Position numbers and translations under genes: made by a program. From Oscillospiraceae bacterium (GTDB lineage: Bacteria; Bacillota; Clostridia; Oscillospirales; Ruminococcaceae), in assembly GCA_022769565.1 (NCBI GenBank), contig JALEJQ010000030.1, positions 1 to 50,343 on the forward strand: DNA of 50,343 bases, written 5' to 3'. Positions 34,700 to 42,053 of the stretch are shown here, piece after piece (the stretch's first letter is position 1; every line of letters starts with the position of its first letter). Under the pieces are notes generated by a model that saw nothing but the letters and a program-made list of their open reading frames with translations, did not search any database and was not told the origin of the DNA.

Positions 34700-36403
34700 A
34701 TGCTTAGTGAGCTTTGTATTGAAAATCTTGCCGTTATACAGCAGGCGGTCATACCTTTTTCAGACGATTTCAACGTTTTTACCGGCGAAACAGGCGCAGG
34801 AAAGTCTATCCTTATCAACGGTATAAATGCAGTTCTCGGAAAAAGGGTCAGCAAGGATATAGTGCGCTCCGGCTGCGACAAGGCGGTAGTAACGGCGTTG
34901 TTCAGAGGACTTCCGACGGCGGCAAAAAGCAAGCTGGAGGAGTTCGGCATAGACTGCAGCGACGATGAGCTGCTTGTTACAAGGGTCATTATGGCGGACG
35001 GCGGCAGTACGGCAAGGATAAACTCCAGAACATCGTCTGTATCGGTGTTGCGTGAAATAGGAGCGCTGCTTATTGACGTTCACGGTCAGCATGACAACAG
35101 AATACTTATGTACCCCGAAAAGCATATTGACATTGTAGATAATTTTGCAGGACTTGATGCCGATGTTGCCGATTATCAATGCAGTTTTCACAAGCTGCAG
35201 GAGGTATCAAGAAAAATAAAAAGGCTTTCCGCCGATGAGCAGTATAAAAGCACAAGGCTTGCCGCATTAAAGATAATGACCGATGAGATAGGCGCAGCAA
35301 AGCTGTCCGATGAAAACGAGGATCAGAAGATCGAAAATGAATTTACGGTAATAAACGACAGCAGCAATATTTCGGAAATGCTGTCGGAAGCGGAAACCGT
35401 GCTTGCGGGTGACGACGACAGCTCGGGAATAACAGAAATGATAGGCTCCGTTATTGACGGAATGAAGCGTTATGCAGACGTTATGCCTGAATTCGGCGGC
35501 ATTATGTCCCGTCTTGAAAGTCTGAAAATAGACGCAGAGGACATTGGCGGCGAGATAAAATCCCTGAACGGAAAAATTGACGTTGACGGAGAAAGACTGG
35601 CTTTTCTGGAAAACAGACGGGATCAGCTTATCTCGTTAAAAAAGAAATACGGTCCCGAACTTAGCGACGTTATTGAAAAATACAAGGCAGCAATAGGAGA
35701 GGCGCAGTCCATTATTGACAATTCAAGCGAAATAAAAAAGCTGTCCGAAGAAAAGAACAGGCTTCTTGTTGAGGTAAGCGACAAGGCAAAGGTACTTTCG
35801 GAAAAGCGCAGAGCCGCTGCAGACCGCCTTTCGGGAAAAATAGAGGAAGAGCTTAAATTTCTTGATATGCCTAACGTAAGGCTTGCAATTGAACAGACCG
35901 TGGGCAAGCTTACGGGCAATGGTATGGATACAATGGAAATAATGATTTCCGTTAATGCCGGAGAACCTCCCAAGCCCATAGCAAGAATAGCATCGGGCGG
36001 CGAGCTTTCAAGGATAATGCTTGCCATAAAAAATGTTATTGCCGAAAAGGACGATGTTCCCACAATGATATTTGACGAGATAGACACGGGTGTAAGCGGA
36101 CGGGCGGCGCAGAAAATAGGCGTTAAGCTCCGTGAAATATCCCGTGACCGTCAGGTGCTTTGCGTTACACATCTGTCGCAGATAGCGGTAATGGCGGACA
36201 GCCACCTGCTTATCGAAAAAAACACGGACGGACAGCGGACGTTCACCACTGTTACAAAACTTGAGGGCGATAAACGCACGGCTGAGATAGCAAGAATTCT
36301 CGGAGGGGACAATATTACCGAAACTACTCTGAAAAATGCCGAGGAACAGCTTACGTCCCGGGATAAAGTCTATGCCGATATGCTTGATAAAGTGAAAAGC
36401 TGA
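34700..36403 (+). CDS. recN: DNA repair protein RecN
   Basis: A 567-aa SMC-like ATPase of double-strand break repair. Walker A GETGAGKS at residues about 29-36, the HGQHDN motif (IDVHGQHDNRILM), two coiled-coil arms, the signature SGGELSRIMLAIKNVI and Walker B PTMIFDEIDTGVSG, VTHLSQIAVMADSH near the end. Start ATG 34700 has GAGGT 10 bases upstream; a GTG at 34676 inside argR is an alternative. Last gene of the asp23-recN run; a strong hairpin terminator follows. Confidence 0.96.
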   Translation: MLSELCIENLAVIQQAVIPFSDDFNVFTGETGAGKSILINGINAVLGKRVSKDIVRSGCDKAVVTALFRGLPTAAKSKLEEFGIDCSDDELLVTRVIMADGGSTARINSRTSSVSVLREIGALLIDVHGQHDNRILMYPEKHIDIVDNFAGLDADVADYQCSFHKLQEVSRKIKRLSADEQYKSTRLAALKIMTDEIGAAKLSDENEDQKIENEFTVINDSSNISEMLSEAETVLAGDDDSSGITEMIGSVIDGMKRYADVMPEFGGIMSRLESLKIDAEDIGGEIKSLNGKIDVDGERLAFLENRRDQLISLKKKYGPELSDVIEKYKAAIGEAQSIIDNSSEIKKLSEEKNRLLVEVSDKAKVLSEKRRAAADRLSGKIEEELKFLDMPNVRLAIEQTVGKLTGNGMDTMEIMISVNAGEPPKPIARIASGGELSRIMLAIKNVIAEKDDVPTMIFDEIDTGVSGRAAQKIGVKLREISRDRQVLCVTHLSQIAVMADSHLLIEKNTDGQRTFTTVTKLEGDKRTAEIARILGGDNITETTLKNAEEQLTSRDKVYADMLDKVKS

Positions 36404-36411
36404 TAAAATAA

Positions 36412-36453
36412 CACCCCGTAATATACGTCGGTTTTTTCGTATATTACGGGGTG
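36412..36453. terminator. terminator between convergent recN and the Lys/Glu-rich gene
   Basis: A perfect 16-bp stem CACCCCGTAATATACG (36412-36427) / CGTATATTACGGGGTG (36438-36453) with a 10-base loop. The T-tract is clear on the minus strand (TTATTTTAT); on the plus side only AAATTATTTG follows. Confidence 0.85.
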
Positions 36454-36479
36454 AAATTATTTGTAATAATGATTTATCA

Positions 36480-37181
36480 CTATTCGGCGGCGTTTTCTTC
36501 GTTTTCGGAAGATTCCTGCGGTGTTTCGCCTTCTGCGGTCTCTTCTTTGAGCTCTTCTTCGCCGTGCACCTGCTTGTAAAAGCTGTCGATAAGGCTCAGG
36601 TCGTCCTCGGTCATACGATCCTGAAATTTCAGCATTTCGTTTATAGCTTCATCGTAGCATTCCATAGCCCTTTCGGATATTTCGTCTTCCGGCTTGCCGA
36701 GAGGGTATTTCTGGAGAGCGTTTCTCCATATCCTGTTCAGCATCGCCGTTAACGCAGCAGGCTTATGATTCAGAAAGCTGCGTTTATACACGGTAGGAAC
36801 AGGGTTTTTGAAGGAATAATAAGGTTCAAGTACAATAAGCTCTTCAAGGCAGCTTTCAATTTCATCGCAGTATTTGAAAAACATTTCCGGGATTTTGGTG
36901 GAATGTATGCTTTCATAGTTTGCGTTGATGGTTTTCATTCTTTTTGATATGTATTTTGCTGCCATATTATTTAAAAATTCGTCCGAAACCATAAGTTTTT
37001 TTTCGGATGTACCGAACAGAAGATTCTGAAGTGCGATTTTTTCCTGCTTTGTACGCTTAGACGCAGTATCTTCGGGCTTTTGTTTAGCTCTTTTTTCAGC
37101 GGCAGGCTTCTTTTCAGCAGGTTCGGCAGGTTCGGAAGTTTCTTTTTCTTCGGTTTCCTTTTTGGTTTTTTCTTTAGCCAT
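36480..37181 (-). CDS. Lys/Glu-rich hypothetical protein
   Basis: A 233-aa protein I do not recognise. Residues 1-50 are a low-complexity charged tail (Lys, Glu, Pro, Ala), residues about 50-205 look like a folded all-helical domain (LNNMAAKYISKRMKTINANY, KYCDEIESCLEELIVLEPYYSF, ALTAMLNRIWRNALQKYP) and the last 30 are acidic. No signal peptide, membrane helix, Cys cluster or enzyme motif. A clear GGAGG site lies before the ATG and an extended -10 promoter at 37212-37221. It is alone on the minus strand, convergent with recN, in the place where relatives usually have spoIVB and spo0A. Confidence 0.8.
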   Translation of the reverse strand: MAKEKTKKETEEKETSEPAEPAEKKPAAEKRAKQKPEDTASKRTKQEKIALQNLLFGTSEKKLMVSDEFLNNMAAKYISKRMKTINANYESIHSTKIPEMFFKYCDEIESCLEELIVLEPYYSFKNPVPTVYKRSFLNHKPAALTAMLNRIWRNALQKYPLGKPEDEISERAMECYDEAINEMLKFQDRMTEDDLSLIDSFYKQVHGEEELKEETAEGETPQESSENEENAAE

Positions 37182-37211
37182 AGATTTTTCCTCCGAATGT
37201 AATATAAAAGT

Positions 37212-37221
37212 ATTATATCAC
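37212..37221 (-). promoter_or_regulatory. extended -10 promoter of the Lys/Glu-rich gene
   Basis: GTGATATAAT on the minus strand (37221-37212), 31 bases before the start codon. The -35 is poor, which an extended -10 (TGA before TATAAT) can offset. The same ten bases occur at three plus-strand promoters in this window. Confidence 0.5.
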
Positions 37222-37395
37222 ATAAATATGAATTTATGATAAAATTATATGAATAAATAATTAATAAATATATTATTTGTTCAAAAATTTTGTCGAATTT
37301 GGATAAGATAAAGGCAGTAAGAAGCTGTTGACGAAGTTTTTTCGTGATAACGTCTGACGAACGCTTTTTCAGCGGTGTAATTTTTTGATAAAATG

Positions 37396-37424
37396 TTGCA
37401 ATTAAACAGAAAAAGTGATATAAT
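37396..37424 (+). promoter_or_regulatory. miaB-mutSL operon promoter
   Basis: TTGCAA (37396-37401), 17 bases, TATAAT (37419-37424) with TGA before it. Predicted start near 37431, exactly at the foot of the hairpin at 37436-37505. The rest of 37222-37395 is AT-rich with no gene I can support. Confidence 0.75.
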
Positions 37425-37435
37425 TAATATTGGCT

Positions 37436-37505
37436 AAAACTGCGGCCTTATAAGGTAAAGCAACGGCGGTGAAATGAAAAATCTGCCGTATAAGACGCAG
37501 TTTTT
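37436..37505 (+). promoter_or_regulatory. structured 5-prime leader of miaB, terminator-like
   Basis: A nested fold: AAAACTGCG (37436-37444) pairs with CGCAGTTTT (37496-37504); CTTATA (37447-37452) with TATAAG (37489-37494); CGGCGG (37464-37469) with CTGCCG (37483-37488), one G-T pair; a 13-base loop and an 11-base bulge on the 5-prime side. The 3-prime arm ends in TTTTT. CCTTATAAGG on the 5-prime side is itself a palindrome and could form a competing fold. It does not match a riboswitch class I know. Confidence 0.55.
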
Positions 37506-37563
37506 AAGCAAATATCGGTAAGACCGTTTGGTTTTTATTGAATCAAATTAGGAGTTTGTGATT

Positions 37564-38928
37564 TTGAGTAATTATAAAGAAAAGGTTGCGGAAATTCTCG
37601 GCAGAAGCGAAGCTCCGCCCTTGTGTTTTGTTCACAGCTTCGGCTGTCAGCAGAACGTGAGCGACGGCGAAAGAATACTGGGTATACTTTCCGAAATGGG
37701 TTACGGAGTGACTTCGGATATAAATTCTGCAAGCCTTATTATTTACAATACCTGCGCAGTAAGAGAAAACGCCGAAAACCGTGTTTATGGTCTGGTAGGT
37801 GAGCTTAAGCATATGAAGGAACAGCGCCCCGACCTTATAATTGGTCTTTGCGGCTGTATGGCGCAGGAGGAGAAAACGGTGCAAAAGGTAAAAAGCACCT
37901 ACAAGCAGGTTGACCTTATTTTCGGTACACACGCTCTGTCCGAACTGCCAAGGCTGCTTTACGATGTTCTTACGACCCGTAAGTTCGTCTGCGATACCGA
38001 GGAACACAGCGAGCCGGAAAAGGAGATAAACGCTGTAAGGTCAAGCAGCTTTAAGGCAAGCGTACCAATAATGTATGGCTGCGACAATTTCTGCTCATAC
38101 TGTATTGTACCCTATGTGAGAGGCAGAGAAAAAAGCCGTGTGCCGGAAGCGATAATCAGGGAAGTACGAGAGCTGTCGGAAAAAGGCTATAAGGAAATAA
38201 TGCTTCTCGGGCAGAACGTTAATTCTTACGGAAAAAATCTTGACAGACCGATTAATTTTGCAGAGCTTCTCCGCAGGATAAATGAAATAAAAGGCGATTT
38301 TAAAATAAGGTTCATGTCGCCCCACCCCAAGGACTGCACAAATGAGCTTATAGATACAATTTTTGAGTGCGATAAGGTGTGCAAACATCTTCATCTGCCC
38401 TTGCAGTCGGGAAGTGACGAGATACTGAAAAAAATGAACCGACGGTATACGGCAGAAAAGTATATGGAGATCGTTGATCATGCCAGAAGCAAAGACCCCG
38501 GTTTTTCCCTTACAACAGACATAATCGTAGGATTTCCCAACGAAACTTACGATGATTTCCTTAAAACGCTGGAGATCGTTAAAAAAGTTAAGTACGACAA
38601 TATTTATTCATTCATATATTCAAAGCGCACGGGCACGAAGGCTGCCGAAATGACCGATATGACTTCCGATGAGGACAAAAGCAAATGGATGACGGAGCTG
38701 CTTCAGACCCAGCGTGAAATTTCCACAGAGCATTACAAAAGATTCCTCGGACGTACTCTTGATGTGCTTTTCGACGGTGAAAGCAGGCATGAGGGTATGT
38801 TGTCGGGAAAAAGTGACGAATTTATTATTGTTGAAGCACCCTGCTCCGATAAAAGTATTATCGGGCAGAGAAAAAAAGTTAAGATCACAAAAGCCTATAA
38901 CTGGGCTTTGTGCGGTGAGATAGTATAA
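37564..38928 (+). CDS. miaB: tRNA i6A37 methylthiotransferase MiaB
   Basis: A 454-aa radical-SAM enzyme turning i6A37 into ms2i6A37 in tRNAs reading UNN codons. N-terminal cluster ligands Cys28, Cys64 and Cys98 (SFGCQQNVSD, YNTCAVRENAE, GCMAQE); radical-SAM cluster Cys173, Cys177, Cys180 (GCDNFCSYCIVPYVRGRE); C-terminal TRAM domain. TTG 37564 is favoured because GGAG is 9 bases away; GTG 37558 is only 3 bases from it. Its substrate-making partner miaA lies in the same cluster. Confidence 0.95.
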   Translation: MSNYKEKVAEILGRSEAPPLCFVHSFGCQQNVSDGERILGILSEMGYGVTSDINSASLIIYNTCAVRENAENRVYGLVGELKHMKEQRPDLIIGLCGCMAQEEKTVQKVKSTYKQVDLIFGTHALSELPRLLYDVLTTRKFVCDTEEHSEPEKEINAVRSSSFKASVPIMYGCDNFCSYCIVPYVRGREKSRVPEAIIREVRELSEKGYKEIMLLGQNVNSYGKNLDRPINFAELLRRINEIKGDFKIRFMSPHPKDCTNELIDTIFECDKVCKHLHLPLQSGSDEILKKMNRRYTAEKYMEIVDHARSKDPGFSLTTDIIVGFPNETYDDFLKTLEIVKKVKYDNIYSFIYSKRTGTKAAEMTDMTSDEDKSKWMTELLQTQREISTEHYKRFLGRTLDVLFDGESRHEGMLSGKSDEFIIVEAPCSDKSIIGQRKKVKITKAYNWALCGEIV

Positions 38929-38943
38929 AAAGGAGTAATTACA

Positions 38944-39357
38944 ATGAACGTTATTGATAAAGCAAGAGAACTTGGAGCTATGATACAGCAGGACGAGCGT
39001 TATGCCGCTTACTATGCTGCAAAGGACGCAAACGACAAGGACGAAGCTCTCCAGGGTATGATAAACGAGTTCAATATGAAGAGAATGCAGCTCAACAGCG
39101 AAATGGCAAAGGAAGAAAGAAACGAAGAAAAGCTGGGCGAGCTTGACGATAAGATCAAATCGCTGTACGGCGAGATAATGGCAAACGAAAATATGGCAAG
39201 ATATAATAAAGCAAAGAGCGCAATGGATTCGCTGCTTAATCAGATAAATATGGTCATCACCTATTCGGCAAACGGCGAGGACCCAATGACCTGCCCTTGC
39301 GAAGAGGTGACCGTAAACTGCAGCGGAAGCTGTTCCACCTGCGGCGGCTGTCACTGA
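38944..39357 (+). CDS. YlbF/YmcA family protein with Cys-rich tail
   Basis: A 137-aa helical protein of the YlbF/YmcA (Ric) family: residues 1-110 are coiled helices (DKARELGAMIQQDERYAAYY, LQGMINEFNMKRMQLNSEMA). The tail holds six cysteines, CPC-x6-C-x3-C-x2-C-x2-C, ending in His. In Bacillus, YlbF, YmcA and YaaT form a complex carrying [4Fe-4S] clusters that acts on RNase Y and development; ymcA there also lies between miaB and mutSL. A ricA/ricF-type role is therefore inferred. GGAG lies 12 bases after miaB's stop region. Confidence 0.85.
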   Translation: MNVIDKARELGAMIQQDERYAAYYAAKDANDKDEALQGMINEFNMKRMQLNSEMAKEERNEEKLGELDDKIKSLYGEIMANENMARYNKAKSAMDSLLNQINMVITYSANGEDPMTCPCEEVTVNCSGSCSTCGGCH

Positions 39358-39374
39358 TCGGAACAAGGAGCGAT

Positions 39375-39399
39375 TGACCTGCCCTGAAACGGCGGGTCA
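39375..39399 (+). terminator. possible partial terminator before mutS
   Basis: TGACCTGCC (39375-39383) / GGCGGGTCA (39391-39399), 9 bp with one G-T pair, 7-base loop, then GTTGTATTT. The T-tract is broken, so it may only reduce read-through into mutSL. Confidence 0.45.
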
Positions 39400-39424
39400 G
39401 TTGTATTTAAGGAGGAGGGTTATT

Positions 39425-42037
39425 TTGCAGAATATAGATTTTGACAGGCTTTCTCCGATGATGAAGCAGTATTTCTCGGTAAAAAACAAATGCCCTGATT
39501 ACATACTGTTCTTCCGTCTCGGCGATTTTTATGAGATGTTTTTCGATGACGCTGTTGTTGTTTCAAAAGAGCTTGAACTTACGCTTACGGGTCGTGACTG
39601 CGGACTTGACGAGCGTGCGCCTATGTGCGGAATACCTTACCACGCTTCCGATATTTACGTCAAGAAGCTTATTGAGAACGGTCATAAGGTGGCTATCTGC
39701 GAGCAGCTTACCGACCCCAAGGAGGTCAAGGGCGGAAATATTGTTGAGCGTGACATTATAAGGATAGTCACCCCCGGAACACTTACCGAAAGCAGCCTTC
39801 TTGACGATTCCAAGAATAACTATATCGCCGCTATATATGCCGCTGATAAGGAATGTGCAGTATGTTTTGCCGACATCTCTACAGGCGAGGTGCATCTGTT
39901 CAAAAAGACCTCGAAGAATATTGAAAATGAGATCATTAACGAGCTTGCAAGATTTGCTCCCGTAGAGCTTCTTTTCAACGACAGGTTCCTTGATTACAAG
40001 CAGGTGCAGGAATTTATTAGGAACAAGATGAACATTTCCGTTCAGCTTCTTGATGAAGAATGCTTCGATGTTTCGCTGAAAAAGGAAGAGGTGCTTCGTC
40101 AGTTCAACGCAGGCGACCTTGACGAGATCTCACTTCATGAAGGAACAATAGAAGCGTCCTGTGTATGCGGTCTGTTTGACTATATCTGCAATACCCAGAA
40201 AGCACTTGTTGGAAGATTTACGGAAATAAAGCGCTATAATGATAATTTCTTTATGGAGCTTGACCTTACCGCAAGGCGCAATCTTGAACTTACCGAAACC
40301 TTGCGCAATAAGGAGAAAAAGGGAAGTCTGCTTTGGGTTCTTGACCACACAAGCACTTCTATGGGAAAAAGACTTCTTAAAGCATACATTGAACAGCCTC
40401 TTGTTAAGCTGGCTATAATCACCAACAGACTTGACGCAGTTGAACAGCTTTGCCGCAAATCGGTGCTCAGACAGGAGCTTTCCGAGGCACTGTCAAAGGT
40501 TTACGACATAGAACGCCTTATGACGAGAGTTATGTATAAGACCGCAACGCCCAGAGATATAAAATCGCTGTCGCTGACGGCTTTGCAGCTCCCTGATATA
40601 AAGCGTATCCTCAGCGAGTTTTCCGCAAAGCTGCTTAATGAGCTTAACGGCAAGATAGACACACTTTCCGATATTTCCGACCTTATTGAACGTTCCATAG
40701 TTGACGAACCACCTGTTACGGCAAAAGAGGGCGGCGTTATAAAGGACGGCTTCAACGAGGAGCTTGACCGCCTGCGCCATATCATCAAAGACGGAAAGAG
40801 CATTATTGAAGGCATTGAGCTTCGTGAGCGTGAAAGAACGGGCATAAAAAATCTGAAAATAGGCTATAACCGTGTGTTCGGATATTATATCGAGGTCACA
40901 AAGTCCTATTACGACCTTATCCCCGATACCTACATAAGAAAACAGACCCTTGCAAACTGCGAGCGTTTCATTACGGAAGAACTTAAAAAGACCGAAAATG
41001 AGATCCTCGGCGCAAATGAAAAGGTGCTTTCTCTTGAAGCAAATATTTTTGCGGAAATAAGGGATTTTATCGCCGAAAAGATCGTTAAGGTGCAGGAAAC
41101 GGCTTCGGCGCTGGCGCAGCTTGACGTTCTCTGCTCTTTTGCTTATGTTTCACTTAAAAACGAATATACAAAGCCGGAAATTGCCATTGACGGCGTTATC
41201 GACATTAAGGACGGCAGACACCCGGTTGTTGAGCTTATGCTTTCGGATGAAATGTATGTGCCCAACGATACTTATCTCGATATGAACAGCAACCGTATGT
41301 CAATAATTACGGGTCCTAATATGTCGGGTAAGTCAACATATATGCGTCAGGTGGCGCTTATTACTCTTATGGCGCAGATAGGCTGCTTCGTTCCTGCCAA
41401 AAGTGCGAAAATAACCATTGTGGACAAGATATTCACAAGAGTGGGAGCCTCAGACGACCTTACCGCAGGTCAATCTACCTTTATGGTGGAAATGAGCGAG
41501 GTTGCTGACATACTGAAAAACGCTACCAAGCAGAGCCTTGTTATCCTTGACGAGGTGGGCAGAGGAACTTCAACCTTTGACGGAATAAGCATTGCAACTT
41601 CCGTTGCTGAATATATTGCAAATCCGAGAGTTCTCGGCTGCAAGACCCTTTTTGCCACACATTATCATGAGCTTATCAAGCTGGCAGACCGCATTGAGGG
41701 AGTAAATAATTTCAGCGTTGCGGTAAAGAAGATAGGGGAGGATATACGGTTCCTCCGAAAGATAGTTCCCGGCGGCGTTGACGACAGCTACGGCATTGAA
41801 GTTGCAAAGCTGGCAGGTCTGCCGAACAAGGTGCTGAACAGAGCCAAGGAGCTGCTTAACGAAATGGAGCTTGCAAAGGCTGAAGAGAAAAACAGACCTG
41901 CAAAGGATTACGGTCAGATCTCTTTCAGCGCTATGCGTGACGACAGGGTGCTTGACAGGCTGAGGAAAACCAATCCCGATGAGTTTACCGATGCGGAGGC
42001 AAAGGCTTTCCTCAAGGAACTGACGGCTTCATTATAA
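39425..42037 (+). CDS. mutS: DNA mismatch repair protein MutS
   Basis: An 870-aa mismatch-recognition ATPase. The Phe-x-Glu mismatch-reading motif is in LGDFYEMFFDDA (about residues 33-42). The connector, lever and clamp domains follow; Walker A GPNMSGKST at 630-638, DEVGRGTSTFDG, and ATHYHEL are intact. The start is TTG at 39425, 6 bases after GGAGGAGG; further upstream the sequence is the hairpin. Works with MutL, encoded 16 bases later. Confidence 0.97.
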   Translation: MQNIDFDRLSPMMKQYFSVKNKCPDYILFFRLGDFYEMFFDDAVVVSKELELTLTGRDCGLDERAPMCGIPYHASDIYVKKLIENGHKVAICEQLTDPKEVKGGNIVERDIIRIVTPGTLTESSLLDDSKNNYIAAIYAADKECAVCFADISTGEVHLFKKTSKNIENEIINELARFAPVELLFNDRFLDYKQVQEFIRNKMNISVQLLDEECFDVSLKKEEVLRQFNAGDLDEISLHEGTIEASCVCGLFDYICNTQKALVGRFTEIKRYNDNFFMELDLTARRNLELTETLRNKEKKGSLLWVLDHTSTSMGKRLLKAYIEQPLVKLAIITNRLDAVEQLCRKSVLRQELSEALSKVYDIERLMTRVMYKTATPRDIKSLSLTALQLPDIKRILSEFSAKLLNELNGKIDTLSDISDLIERSIVDEPPVTAKEGGVIKDGFNEELDRLRHIIKDGKSIIEGIELRERERTGIKNLKIGYNRVFGYYIEVTKSYYDLIPDTYIRKQTLANCERFITEELKKTENEILGANEKVLSLEANIFAEIRDFIAEKIVKVQETASALAQLDVLCSFAYVSLKNEYTKPEIAIDGVIDIKDGRHPVVELMLSDEMYVPNDTYLDMNSNRMSIITGPNMSGKSTYMRQVALITLMAQIGCFVPAKSAKITIVDKIFTRVGASDDLTAGQSTFMVEMSEVADILKNATKQSLVILDEVGRGTSTFDGISIATSVAEYIANPRVLGCKTLFATHYHELIKLADRIEGVNNFSVAVKKIGEDIRFLRKIVPGGVDDSYGIEVAKLAGLPNKVLNRAKELLNEMELAKAEEKNRPAKDYGQISFSAMRDDRVLDRLRKTNPDEFTDAEAKAFLKELTASL

Positions 42038-42053
42038 TTATACGGTGGGTGTT

